A stretch of 64,000 nt of DNA from Leptolyngbya sp. SIOISBB (lineage in GTDB: Bacteria; Cyanobacteriota; Cyanobacteriia; Phormidesmidales; Phormidesmidaceae): positions 6,782,026-6,846,025 of the forward strand of contig JAAHII010000001.1 in NCBI GenBank assembly GCA_010671905.1, written 5' to 3'. A program made the position numbers and the translations under genes. Positions within the stretch are counted from its first letter, which is position 1; the number at the start of each line of letters is the position of its first letter. The notes under the pieces are model-generated. The model was not told the origin of the DNA. It saw only the letters and a program-made list of their open reading frames with translations, and searched no databases. Below, piece after piece: positions 6,460 through 15,348 of the stretch.

Positions 6460-7995
6460 ATGTCTACTTGGTCTTCTGGCTACAACACTGACCTGGGTTA
6501 CACCTTTGGTTACTATCGCGAGATCAGCCCAGCATGGCTCGACTTTGTGGCGTTGAGCAAGTCTGTAACGCCGCCCTCCGGGGACTGGCGTTACCTAGAG
6601 TTGGGGTGCGGCCAGGGTTATGGCTTGACATTACTAGCCGCCCTGAACCCGGACCACGAATTTTTAGGCATTGATTTTAATCCAGTCCACATCAACCATG
6701 CTCGGGGTTTGGCCAATGCTGCTGGACTGACCAACATTCGGTTTGAGGAAGCTGACTTTGTCGCGCTAGCGGAACAGTGGCCTGCGGACTGGGGCCAGTT
6801 TGACTATCTGACGGCCCATGGCATTTATTCCTGGCTGCAGCCCACTGTTTGTGAGGCCATTGTGCAATTAATGAACCACGCTTCTCGGGCGGGCGCGCTG
6901 GTTTACCTCAGTTACAATGCTCTACCGGCTTGGTTTTCGTCTCACCCCATTCAGCACTTGATGCGCCTCTGGCAGACGACGGAGAGCCTGGAATCAGTGA
7001 AGGCGATCGAAACCGGTATTCAACGGCTAGAAAAACTCACCGAGGCGCAAACGGGCATGACGAAAATGCTGCCTGGCATGAAAGCCATGTTGGAAAAAGT
7101 GGCTAAGCACGATCGCGCCTATCTCGTGCAGGAATATCTGCATGACAACTGGCATCCGCGCTGGTTTGACCAAGTGGTGGAAGAACTGAAGCCCGCCAAG
7201 CTGACCTATGTTGGGACCGCCAGCATGGGGGACCTCTTCTTGCGGAGTTTCATGCCTCAAAAATTCAAGGATATTGTGCAGGACTATACCGACCCCATCG
7301 TGCAAGAGGTGATGATCGACACCCTGACGAACCAGAGTTTTCGGCGTGATGTGTTTGGCCGGGGGGCCGCCCCCATGTGGACAATCCAGCGGCAGCAGGC
7401 GTTGTTGCAACAGTCTTTTGTCTTGCTCAATCGGCCGCCCGCCGAGGCTGAAATTAAATTCAAAACCTCGCTCGGGGAACTCAAAGGGAAGGCCGAAATC
7501 TACACCTTGTTTTACGACCAACTGGCGGCGGGACCCAAAACTGCTGAGGAGTTGATGAAAGTTCCCGCCAGTAAGCCCTTGGGCCTGGGCGACATCATGC
7601 AAGCCCTCTCTTTTATGCTGAATGAGGGGCAGGTGGGCTTTTATCGTCCGCCCAGCGATCGCGCTCCGGCCCTCGCCCTGAATCGAGCGATCGCGATCGC
7701 CACGGCAAACGGCGCCCCTTATCGGTTTGCGATCGCCAGCAAACTCGGGTATGTGCTTACCGTCAGCGATGTGGACTTGATGTTTCTGGCAGCGATCTTT
7801 GACCACCCCCAAGCGGCTGCACCTGAGCTAAGCCAAGCTCTCGTGGAGCGGTTGCTGGCATTGGGCAAAGGGCTGACTCAACAGGGTAAGCCGCTCACCC
7901 AGCGCGAAGCGTTACTACCCTATGCGACCGAATTGGCAGAAGCCTTTTTGCAGAAGACTTTACCGAAGTGGCGCGACTACGGCATCTGCGAGTAA
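6460..7995 (+). CDS. SAM-dependent methyltransferase with regulatory domain
   Basis: 511 residues. Residues about 40-190 form a class I methyltransferase domain with motif I YLELGCGQGYG, the acidic FLGIDFNP strand end and EEADF. The central part resembles the methyltransferase regulatory domain (MethyTransf_Reg), and the C-terminal third (from about residue 390) looks like the winged-helix-like tail often found with it. Substrate is unknown. It stands alone between repeat X and a 92-bp interspersed repeat. The ATG at 6460 is the only good start; no strong Shine-Dalgarno precedes it. Confidence 0.85.
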   Translation: MSTWSSGYNTDLGYTFGYYREISPAWLDFVALSKSVTPPSGDWRYLELGCGQGYGLTLLAALNPDHEFLGIDFNPVHINHARGLANAAGLTNIRFEEADFVALAEQWPADWGQFDYLTAHGIYSWLQPTVCEAIVQLMNHASRAGALVYLSYNALPAWFSSHPIQHLMRLWQTTESLESVKAIETGIQRLEKLTEAQTGMTKMLPGMKAMLEKVAKHDRAYLVQEYLHDNWHPRWFDQVVEELKPAKLTYVGTASMGDLFLRSFMPQKFKDIVQDYTDPIVQEVMIDTLTNQSFRRDVFGRGAAPMWTIQRQQALLQQSFVLLNRPPAEAEIKFKTSLGELKGKAEIYTLFYDQLAAGPKTAEELMKVPASKPLGLGDIMQALSFMLNEGQVGFYRPPSDRAPALALNRAIAIATANGAPYRFAIASKLGYVLTVSDVDLMFLAAIFDHPQAAAPELSQALVERLLALGKGLTQQGKPLTQREALLPYATELAEAFLQKTLPKWRDYGICE

Positions 7996-7998
7996 ATG

Positions 7999-8090
7999 CC
8001 CTAGGGTGCGTCATTAATTAATCCCAGAAACCTTTAGGAGTCCGCATGATCGCGCCCGCATTCACTCAATAGACTAGGGGCTGTTGCCCT
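7999..8090 (+). repeat. 92-bp interspersed repeat, copy 1
   Basis: Begins CCCTAGGGTGCGTCATTAA, contains TCCCAGAAACCTTTAGGA and ends CTAGGGGCTGTTGCCCT. It matches the reverse complement of 42636-42727 over the same 92 bases. It lies just after the methyltransferase stop codon. Confidence 0.85.
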
Positions 8091-8128
8091 CTCACTGTAA
8101 GGATCCGACCGTGACCGGATGACCGCCC

Positions 8129-8737
8129 CTAGCGATCGCGGTCGGTGGGGGCGGCTCTGGCCTGAGATGCTGCCACTGCTTTAAGCGGGCGACGAAACTG
8201 CTCGCCCGATTGATCAAAGAAATGGACAAAATGTCGAACGATTAAGGGATCAGACCATTTCAGTCGGGCTCGCTGTTCCAAAATGACGCGAGCTTCCCGT
8301 TCACTCATGGGATGTCGCCAGCCCCGTTCTTGCTGACAGGCAACCCAAGTATTCAACACTTGAAAAATCCGTGCCAGTTTATTGTGAGGGACTTTGCGAA
8401 GCGGGTACTGCTCTAAAATCGCGGCGACTTCCGGCAAGTCTGACTCTTTGGCAATCCGTACGCTCTCGACAAACCAGGGACTGAGGGATGTCATCATGTG
8501 TCGGTGATCGCGAAACTCATGCTCTAAAAGGTAGTCGCTAATATAGAGCGCCCCCAAATTTTTGCAGTAAGCCGCCAGCAATAGGACTTTGTGCTCAGTG
8601 TGGCTGAGGTTGAGTTGCTTGCCATAAAGCTGACACAGGCGGGCCAAGTCTTGAGATTCTTGCTGCAGCCAAACGCCTTTATGTTTTAGGAGGCTGCTGA
8701 GTGTTTTTAAATAACTGCTAAAGCTGGGATGGCTCAT
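8129..8737 (-). CDS. degenerate HD-domain-like protein
   Basis: About 202 residues, no signal peptide or membrane segment. Residues about 40-110 resemble the HD/HD-GYP helical core (HKVLLLAAYCKNLGALYISD, then a long helix), but the position of the metal-binding HD pair in the usual LHDIGK is occupied by CKNLGA, so metal-dependent phosphohydrolase activity is unlikely. The remainder is unassigned. A GTG at 8749 is an alternative start; the ATG at 8737 has AGGAG 11 bases upstream. It may act as a binding or signalling adaptor, which is inference. Confidence 0.5.
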   Translation of the reverse strand: MSHPSFSSYLKTLSSLLKHKGVWLQQESQDLARLCQLYGKQLNLSHTEHKVLLLAAYCKNLGALYISDYLLEHEFRDHRHMMTSLSPWFVESVRIAKESDLPEVAAILEQYPLRKVPHNKLARIFQVLNTWVACQQERGWRHPMSEREARVILEQRARLKWSDPLIVRHFVHFFDQSGEQFRRPLKAVAASQARAAPTDRDR

Positions 8738-8936
8738 ATCTTGGTGCACTCCTGACCTAATCCAGTAAACCTTTATGCAGCGATTGACAGGAACACATAT
8801 AAATAATGTTAACTGCTAGTCAGCGTATATTTAAGGTGCCCTTTATGGAAGCTAAATGAAGAGTTTCCGCAAAAACACGGAAGAATTTCAGTAAAACCGG
8901 ATGAAATTAGCCGCTTACCGGCTATTAGTGAGAATT

Positions 8937-10721
8937 TTATGACAGCAGTTCGATTAAGCCAGCCGTCCCATTGAGTCTGACGGTTTGGCGGGTCTGCAAG
9001 CGATCGCGCTGCTCCGATAACAGCACCGTGGGCAAACCATATTCCCGCGCCACGATCGCGCCATTGGATAACTGTCCACCCGTTTCAGCGATCAATCCAG
9101 TCACCCCAATTTGAGCCAATCCCGGAATTTCACTGGCTTTTAGAAAGGGCACAACCAAGATGGTGGCGGGCGGCAATGCTCGGAGGTCTTGAACGGCTTT
9201 GAGGCTGCGCAACTCCCCGATGGCGCTACCCGGACACACAGGTAAACCCACCAGAGAGGTGAGGTGTGAAGCCTCGGAAAGCTTGGCTGTTGCAGTGCCG
9301 GGCAGCGCTGGAGAATCGGGTTGAGGCAAGTCTGGCGGCGGCGGAATTAAGGGCCGACTTTGTAATAGCCAGAGGCGATCGCCATCAAAGCTCCATTCCA
9401 GCACTTGAGGAATGCCCTGCGATCGCCGTTCTACATGTCGGGCTAAAAAGGCGACTTCTTGTAATAATCGTCGCGGCGTGTCACCGTCTCCTTGCACTTC
9501 GAGGCTCAGGGCGGCCGGAATCTGCCAACTGTCGGGCTGCTCTATCTGATCTGGCAGATCATTAGCTTGGACCGTAACTTGGAATCTTTCGGGACGGTAT
9601 TTGCCCTCCGTGACTTGGGAGGTTGGCCCCAGCCGTGTCTCAATGATCACCACATCACCTTGACTCGTGAACGGATCGCGACTGGCGGCAACCCCGCTAC
9701 ACAGCCCTGACACCTGCTGTTGCACAATCACGGCTAAGCTGCCGTCGGGCAACTCGCGATCGCGGCGATACTGCACAGCACTAGGGCGTTCGTAGGTGCG
9801 AAAGCACTGATTCATCGCGGCGTATAGGGCCTCTTGAGAGGTCAAGTCAGCACTGGCCGCATACTGACCGGCACTGGACGATAACGCTGGCACGTCGCCC
9901 ACGATGGAGGGCCGCACTACGACCGGGGAGGTCACAGAGGGTTGAGTAATGGCCAGCAGCATGGCCGGGTCATCCCCTGCAGGTAGCACGTAGCCAGTAG
10001 GGATGGGATATCCCCAAGCCATTAACTGAGACAGTCTCGCGGCTTTGCTGCCGACCGTCGCCGCATCTAAGGATTTCTCCAGCGATAGCAGGGCGCGATC
10101 GCTGCGAAAAAAGCCAAACAACCGCCGCGACTCCAACCGCGATGCCGGGTTTGGGACTGACAGATCTTCTGGTTCCTGTTGGTAAATCCAAGCCATGAGG
10201 CCGCACAGACAAGCAGTTAGCAAAACCTGTATGCCATTCGCCTGACTGAGTGCGGTAATCACGGGAAATAGCACCAATACCAGCAAACGCCCCTGCTGCC
10301 GCTCGCGAAAAATGGTGAAGCCTAAAACGCTGATGAGTAAGGTTAAGCCCGCCGCCACCGGATGATGGGCGATCGCCCCCCACAAAATACTGGTAGTGCC
10401 CACCGCTTTGACGGCCCAGTAGCGCCCCATGACCAGCGCAATCAGTGCCACAATTTCCCAGGATGGATCAGTGGGAAAGTAATGGCGCGCGAGGAGCACT
10501 GTGCCAACGCCTTTGGCGGCTTCTAGCAACAGCGCCAGGATACCCGCAGCGGTACCGCCCATGTCGAACGCTGCGGGTACCCCAACCTTGCCCGGAAGCA
10601 GGGGAGATGATTGACCCCTGGCAAACGCATCCGTCACCCACTGACTCAGCGGTAGCGCCCCGACCAAAGGGCACACCCCAAAAATCAACAGCGCGCCCCA
10701 AACCTGTGTCAGCGTTAACAT
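8937..10721 (-). CDS. PlsY-like membrane domain fused to PEP-synthase-like domains
   Basis: 594 residues. The first ~160 resemble the glycerol-3-phosphate acyltransferase PlsY fold, with several hydrophobic segments and a weak match to its GSGNxGATN/KG loops (GKVGVPAAFDMGGTAAG, LEAAKGVG). Residues about 215-455 resemble the N-terminal ATP-binding domain of PEP synthase/pyruvate phosphate dikinase (VGSKAARLSQL, VVVRPS, VIVQQQVSGLCSGVAASRDP, LQSRPL). Residues about 485-594 resemble the mobile phosphohistidine domain, but the catalytic SH of TxGGxxSHxAIVARE reads SN (GGQLSNGAIVAREYGLP, Asn553). It lacks the PEP-binding barrel. A catalytic swinging-arm role therefore seems lost; regulation of lipid synthesis is speculation. 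Confidence 0.7.
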   Translation of the reverse strand: MLTLTQVWGALLIFGVCPLVGALPLSQWVTDAFARGQSSPLLPGKVGVPAAFDMGGTAAGILALLLEAAKGVGTVLLARHYFPTDPSWEIVALIALVMGRYWAVKAVGTTSILWGAIAHHPVAAGLTLLISVLGFTIFRERQQGRLLVLVLFPVITALSQANGIQVLLTACLCGLMAWIYQQEPEDLSVPNPASRLESRRLFGFFRSDRALLSLEKSLDAATVGSKAARLSQLMAWGYPIPTGYVLPAGDDPAMLLAITQPSVTSPVVVRPSIVGDVPALSSSAGQYAASADLTSQEALYAAMNQCFRTYERPSAVQYRRDRELPDGSLAVIVQQQVSGLCSGVAASRDPFTSQGDVVIIETRLGPTSQVTEGKYRPERFQVTVQANDLPDQIEQPDSWQIPAALSLEVQGDGDTPRRLLQEVAFLARHVERRSQGIPQVLEWSFDGDRLWLLQSRPLIPPPPDLPQPDSPALPGTATAKLSEASHLTSLVGLPVCPGSAIGELRSLKAVQDLRALPPATILVVPFLKASEIPGLAQIGVTGLIAETGGQLSNGAIVAREYGLPTVLLSEQRDRLQTRQTVRLNGTAGLIELLS

Positions 10722-10921
10722 GTAAGACTCAAAATTAGCGATCGCTTTAGAACTTAGCAGGGTTCCTCAACAGCACTGCCACCCGAAGTGAAAATTTATG
10801 CTGTTAGGTACCCATTGAGCCCTACCAAAAGACTCAGAGTTACCGCCAAAACCTATGGCTGTGGGCCGCAAGCCGCATCCCGTTATCTTCGATATAGTCA
10901 AGAGGAATTTTTAGGCAGCTT

Positions 10922-11704
10922 ATGACGACAGCATTGATTACGGGCGCTTCATCCGGTATTGGCGCGGTGTTTGCCGAGCAACTGGCAGCCCAGGGACATG
11001 ATTTGGTATTGGTGGCGCGATCGCAGGAGAAATTGCAGGCGATCGCCGATCAGCTCATTTCGACCTATGGCATTAACGCCACCGTCATCGTGCAAGATCT
11101 GCTGGCTGAGGGGGCCACGGCAAATATCTTCAGCCAGCTTGAGGTGCAGGGCATTGACCTCGACTTGCTAGTCAACAATGCGGGATTTGGCACCTATGGC
11201 GAATTGGCTGACGGTGAGTTGACAACCTATCTCAACATGATTCAGCTCAATATATCGGTCCTGGTTGACCTCACCTACCGCGTACTCCAAGGTATGAAGG
11301 TTCGGCGATCGGGCAGCATTTTGAACATCAGCTCGACAGCGGCTTTTCAACCCATTCCTTATTTCGCGGTGTATGCAGCGACTAAATCTTTTGTGTTGAG
11401 CTTTAGCGAAGCTCTGTGGTACGAGTGCCAGCCTTATGGCGTCAAAGTGTTGGGAGTCTGCCCTGGCCCGACCGAAACCCAATTTTTCAAAACGGCGGCA
11501 TTTCCCGACGCGATGGAGTCGCCCCCTGGCCAAAGTTTGGCCTCACCAGCAGAGGTGGTTAGAGAAGCTTTGAAGGCCTTAGAGCAGGGGCAGTCCAATG
11601 TGGTAACTGGGGGCTTGACCAATCAAATCTTGGTCAATGCTGGCCGCTTTATCCCCCGAGAAATGCTGACTAAGGCGGTGGGCGACATGTTCAAAGTCAA
11701 CTAA
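10922..11704 (+). CDS. short-chain dehydrogenase/reductase (DltE-like)
   Basis: 260 residues with a complete SDR Rossmann domain: TGASSGIG near residue 7 for NAD(P) binding, the NNAG motif at about residue 88, catalytic Ser in ISST near residue 141, and the YAATK catalytic Tyr/Lys pair near 156. The C-terminal part fits the DltE/YqjQ-type subgroup. Substrate is unknown. It is a stand-alone gene transcribed away from the PlsY/PEP-synthase-like gene across a 200-base divergent promoter region. Confidence 0.9.
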   Translation: MTTALITGASSGIGAVFAEQLAAQGHDLVLVARSQEKLQAIADQLISTYGINATVIVQDLLAEGATANIFSQLEVQGIDLDLLVNNAGFGTYGELADGELTTYLNMIQLNISVLVDLTYRVLQGMKVRRSGSILNISSTAAFQPIPYFAVYAATKSFVLSFSEALWYECQPYGVKVLGVCPGPTETQFFKTAAFPDAMESPPGQSLASPAEVVREALKALEQGQSNVVTGGLTNQILVNAGRFIPREMLTKAVGDMFKVN

Positions 11705-11759
11705 ATGACGCCCCACTAACAGCGGCTCAAGGCTCACTGTTCTATATGCGAACACTTGT

Positions 11760-12281
11760 TTAAGGTGCCACAAAGCCAGCTGGCAGAATAGCGCCCTCTA
11801 AAGTGGCACCATCCAAAACGGCTTCTTCTAAGTTGGTACTGACAAGATTAGCGCCGGTTAAATTGGCGTCGGTAAAGTCAGTCCCCGATAAATTAGCGGC
11901 TCGCAAATAAGCACCGCTCAGATCGGCTCCTTTCAAGTTGGCCCCGGTGAGGTTGGCTGAGGTCAGTGCCGTTTGAGTCAAATTGGCGTTGGAAAGATCA
12001 GCATTCTGTAGATCAACGCTATCCATTAAGGCATTACTCAGATCGGTACCGGCGAGTTTGGCATTGCTCAAATCAGAACGATTCAGCTTCGCCGCTTTGA
12101 GGTTTTGTCCCGCCAGATCAGCCCCAGGGAGGTCGCAATCCAAACATTCTCCAGCTTGAGCCTGGGCGATCGCATCGGTCGCGTTGCTACTAGTTGGCGT
12201 ATTCGAACAGCCCACGACCATCATGCTGGCTGCCGCTAAGATCCATCCGGAACTACTGAAAAAGCTGGAAACTACGCTCAT
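11760..12281 (-). CDS. pentapeptide-repeat lipoprotein
   Basis: 173 residues. The N-terminus is a lipoprotein signal ending in the lipobox VVGC (Cys about residue 25). From about residue 45 to 165 it consists of A(D/N)LXX pentapeptide repeats (ADLSNANLTQTALTSANLTG and similar), which form a right-handed quadrilateral beta-helix. A membrane-anchored periplasmic or thylakoid-lumen location is expected. Many cyanobacteria have such proteins and their roles are mostly unknown. Confidence 0.9.
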   Translation of the reverse strand: MSVVSSFFSSSGWILAAASMMVVGCSNTPTSSNATDAIAQAQAGECLDCDLPGADLAGQNLKAAKLNRSDLSNAKLAGTDLSNALMDSVDLQNADLSNANLTQTALTSANLTGANLKGADLSGAYLRAANLSGTDFTDANLTGANLVSTNLEEAVLDGATLEGAILPAGFVAP

Positions 12282-12471
12282 TTACACTATCGTCGCTAAA
12301 GTCTCCAACAGTTTAACGCTAGCGAATCGTCTTTGAGGGTAAGTGCCTATCCAAGTCTTGAAAAGGGATAGCAATAGTGAACTAAGAGCACGCGACCTTA
12401 CTCGCGACTCTTACAGGTACTTCCTTTAAAATCTTCTGCCTAGACCACGTGTCTGTGCAGACAAGCAACAT

Positions 12472-12506
12472 AAAAACTGCGCTCAGCTAACTGGACCTGA
12501 GCGCAG
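12472..12506 (-). terminator. terminator of futA
   Basis: A perfect 10-bp stem (CTGCGCTCAG at 12477-12486, CTGAGCGCAG at 12497-12506) is followed on the minus strand by five T. It lies about 50 bases after the futA stop codon. Confidence 0.85.
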
Positions 12507-12558
12507 TCATAACTGCATGATGCTGTTGATGTTGTCGGCAATAGCCCTTAGGGAAAGG

Positions 12559-13617
12559 TTAAGGCCAGTCAGCGCGATCCATCAGTTGCACCGCTGCCGC
12601 CGCGTTGCTGCCATAGGCTTCCACATCGACGTTATCTTCGACAAAGTCACCAAAGGTAGCCAGCAAGGGGTCCATTGCCGTGCCAGCAACGACCGGGTAT
12701 TCGTTGTTGCCCTGGGCAAAGAACTCCTGCGCCGTCGGAGTTGACAGATATTCGAGGAATCGAACTGCCCCATCTAGGTTCGGAGCGTTCGTTAGCACGC
12801 CTGCGCCACTAATGTTGACATGGGTACCTCGTCCCGACTGATTAGGATAAAAGGCCCCCACTCTTTCAAAGACTTCTTGATCAGCCGGATCGTCTGATTT
12901 ACCAAGTCGCACAAGATAGTAGCTATTGGCGATCGCCACGTCGCCCAAACCAGCTGCCACAGCCTTGATTTGCGCGGTGTCGTTACCTTCTGGGTCGCGA
13001 GCCAGATTGCTGGCAAAGCTAGTGGCCCACGCTTCTGTCGCGTCCATCCCCAGGGTTTCGATCATGCCTGCCACAAGGGAGATGTTGTAAATGTTGCCTG
13101 AAGTGCGAACCAACACTCGCCCACCCCACTTGGGTTCAGCCAAGGCCTCATAAGTCGATAGCTCAGCCGGGTTGACGCGATCACGATTGTACATGATGAC
13201 GCGCGCCCGCTTCGAAAAGCCGAACCACAGTCCATCAGGGCTGCGCAAGTTAGCCGGAATGCGGTCTTCGAGGATTGGGGAACTCACGGGGGCAAACAGA
13301 CCATCTTGCTCGGCGCGCCACAACCGCCCAGCATCGACAGTCATGTAGATATCCGCAGGGCTGTTAGCCCCCTCGTTCAAAATTCTTTCACGCAGCTCGT
13401 CGCCGCTGCCCTCAATCAAGTTGACCCGAATACCTGTCTGGGCAGTGAACCCTTCATACAAAGCATCATCGGTGTTGTAATGCCGCGATGAATAGAGGTT
13501 GATTTCACCCGTTTGAGCCACCGCTCGTCGAGGACGGTTGAGTTGAGCCGCGGTTAGGGCGACCGTCGCGCCACCCGCCACCAAAAACGAGCGTCGCGTT
13601 AACTTGTTCATTGCCAT
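12559..13617 (-). CDS. futA: Fe(3+) ABC transporter substrate-binding protein
   Basis: About 352 residues. It begins with a twin-arginine signal (TRRSFLVAGGATVAL) ending near VAQ. The mature protein has the ferric-binding features of FutA1/FutA2: LYSSRHYNTD at its start (His-Tyr ligands), a tyrosine in GNIYNISL, and the paired tyrosines in ANSYYLVRLGKSDD. It would bind Fe(III) in the periplasm for FutB/FutC, which are not in the window. The frame continues to 13680; the ATG at 13617 just before the signal is preferred. An imperfect palindrome lies about 65 bases upstream (13683-13699), but I cannot confirm a Fur box. A strong terminator follows. Confidence 0.92.
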   Translation of the reverse strand: MAMNKLTRRSFLVAGGATVALTAAQLNRPRRAVAQTGEINLYSSRHYNTDDALYEGFTAQTGIRVNLIEGSGDELRERILNEGANSPADIYMTVDAGRLWRAEQDGLFAPVSSPILEDRIPANLRSPDGLWFGFSKRARVIMYNRDRVNPAELSTYEALAEPKWGGRVLVRTSGNIYNISLVAGMIETLGMDATEAWATSFASNLARDPEGNDTAQIKAVAAGLGDVAIANSYYLVRLGKSDDPADQEVFERVGAFYPNQSGRGTHVNISGAGVLTNAPNLDGAVRFLEYLSTPTAQEFFAQGNNEYPVVAGTAMDPLLATFGDFVEDNVDVEAYGSNAAAAVQLMDRADWP

Positions 13618-13682
13618 TGCTTCGACTTGATCCTTATTGAGAATAGATATGGTTAAAACAGCTAGCGCGTATCTTACCACTA

Positions 13683-13699
13683 TTGAAAAGCGCTCTCAA
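13683..13699. promoter_or_regulatory. imperfect palindrome upstream of futA
   Basis: TTGAAAAGCGCTCTCAA is symmetric around GCGC with two mismatched pairs. Its position suits regulation of futA, but it is not a good match to the classical Fur box. Confidence 0.25.
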
Positions 13700-14133
13700 C
13701 TATTTTTTAATGCTTGGATGCCTGGATCGCATTTCGGCAACTCTGCACAATCCTCAAAGATCAGTCTTTAAGTCTCATATGTATTCCTGCATGTCTCAGT
13801 TTTGTTCAAGCTTGCTTGCAATAACTGAGAACTCAAACTAAGCGCTATAGTCACTCATTGCTAAGGCAAACAGGGCTTACAGCAAAGATTTCTCAATTAG
13901 TTGTGGGCGATCGCTCCTCTCATCTAACCTGGCGCTCTTAATCCACCGGCCTTAAGGCTGATTAAGGTGCCGTTAATCCTTGCTCTCATCAGTTTTAAGG
14001 CACAATCTCGGCAACCTTGACCAGCATTTTTCATCCCAAAAAAATAAGAATTAGTTATACGTAAACTTTTCTCGACAGCTATATTAGTTAGAGATAAAGA
14101 AATTTAGTGAGAAAGTCGTAAGTAAGGTTAATC
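13700..14133. other. divergent promoter region, no gene seen
   Basis: This A/T-rich stretch separates the divergent futA and PHP genes. I see no coding frame and no clear operator. Confidence 0.4.
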
Positions 14134-14874
14134 ATGGTAACTAGCCCCGCCCAAATAGGCGTCTCGGCTGGGGCATTACAAAGAGATGCTCTAGAACTGC
14201 GAGGGATATTTGAGACGGTTGATGAAACCAGTTGTCCCGGCAGGCTTAACTTTCATATGCATACCCTTCATTCCGATGGGCAGCTTGCTCCAGAATCGCT
14301 GATTGAGCAAGCCATTCGCATCGGTTTGAAGGAGTTTGCTATTACCGATCACCACACGGTTAGCGGCTTTCGGAAAGCTAAACAATATCTAGAAGACTGG
14401 CAGTGGAAGCACCCGGCCCCGATTCAGCGGCAGGGCAAGCAAAAAGGCGTGCGGCGGCTGCCACGGTTATGGACCGGCGTCGAAATTACGTCGCTCTTGG
14501 TCGGAGTTGAGGTCCACATTTTGGGCTATGCCTTTAAACCGGGCCATGCCGCTATACAACCCTATCTCCATCATGCTTCGCCGCGTGGACACGATCAACA
14601 GGCCGAGCAAGTGATTGCCTCCATTCAAGCAGCAGGAGGGTTAGCGGTACTGGCCCATCCTTGTCGCTATCGTCGTGCCCCAGAAGACTTAGTTGCCGCT
14701 GCTGCCGACTACGGCATTGATGGGATTGAGGTCTATTACGCCTACGACAATCCCAAAAAGTGGCGACCTTGCCCTAAAAAGACCCCCTCGATGCATCAAT
14801 TAGCTGAAGAATTTGGGTTATTGAAAACCTGTGGCACCGATACCCATGGCCCACACTTGACTCGCCGTATTTAG
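14134..14874 (+). CDS. PHP-domain metal-dependent phosphoesterase
   Basis: 246 residues with the PHP motifs in order: FHMHTLHSDG (motif I, residues about 41-50), ITDHHTVSG (motif II, about 70-78), WTGVEIT (about 112-118), LAHPCRY (about 179-185) and CGTDTHG (about 234-240). These histidines and acidic residues bind the metals. Relatives hydrolyse phosphoesters such as 3',5'-nucleoside bisphosphates or RNA 5' ends; substrate is not determinable here. The N-terminal 35 residues are an extension without recognised features. Confidence 0.88.
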   Translation: MVTSPAQIGVSAGALQRDALELRGIFETVDETSCPGRLNFHMHTLHSDGQLAPESLIEQAIRIGLKEFAITDHHTVSGFRKAKQYLEDWQWKHPAPIQRQGKQKGVRRLPRLWTGVEITSLLVGVEVHILGYAFKPGHAAIQPYLHHASPRGHDQQAEQVIASIQAAGGLAVLAHPCRYRRAPEDLVAAAADYGIDGIEVYYAYDNPKKWRPCPKKTPSMHQLAEEFGLLKTCGTDTHGPHLTRRI

Positions 14875-14922
14875 CCGCGCAGCCGTTCTGGAGAACTTTG
14901 CCATTAGGCTAGCTGTTGGTGT

Positions 14923-15348
14923 TTAGGGCGCTAAGTTTGTATCGGGTGGCTCTCCTGAAGCGTCGACTAGTTGCGTTTGAATTTGAACGGGGTTGCTCAG
15001 GAGTTTGTGCACGGGGCAGCGATCGCTAATTTCTCTCAAGCGCTCTCGTTGTTCATCGTTAAGATCGCCCGTCAGGGTTAGATGGGCTGTGATCATGGCA
15101 GTGCCATCATGGGACTCGTAGGTTAAATCAACTGCGACCTGTTCTAGGTTCCAACCTTTGCGCTCAGCATACATTTTGAGGGTGATGGCTTTACAGGTCC
15201 CTAACCCCGTCAAAGTCCACTCAAAAGGGGTAGGACCAAGATCATCGCCGCCTAAAGTCGGAGGTTCATCGGCGGCGAGTTGAAACTGGCGAATGGTGAC
15301 GTCTTGACCATAGCGAGAATTGTTGGACACAACGCGGACGGTAGTCAT
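14923..15348 (-). CDS. OsmC-family peroxiredoxin-like protein
   Basis: 141 residues, OsmC/Ohr fold. The two redox cysteines are in GLGTCKAITLKMYAERKGW (about residue 52) and DRCPVHK (about residue 110). Such proteins reduce organic hydroperoxides. The start codon overlaps the stop of the cupin gene by four bases (15345-15348), so the two are translationally coupled in the SDR-cupin-OsmC operon. Confidence 0.9.
   Translation of the reverse strand: MTTVRVVSNNSRYGQDVTIRQFQLAADEPPTLGGDDLGPTPFEWTLTGLGTCKAITLKMYAERKGWNLEQVAVDLTYESHDGTAMITAHLTLTGDLNDEQRERLREISDRCPVHKLLSNPVQIQTQLVDASGEPPDTNLAP

Noticed and set aside
7027-7812. 261-codon frame on the minus strand
   Set aside because: Antisense to the methyltransferase, whose family motifs are convincing on the plus strand.
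13683-13699. Fur box upstream of futA
   Set aside because: The palindrome there does not match the usual GATAATGATAATCATTATC-type pattern closely enough, so it is reported only as an imperfect palindrome.
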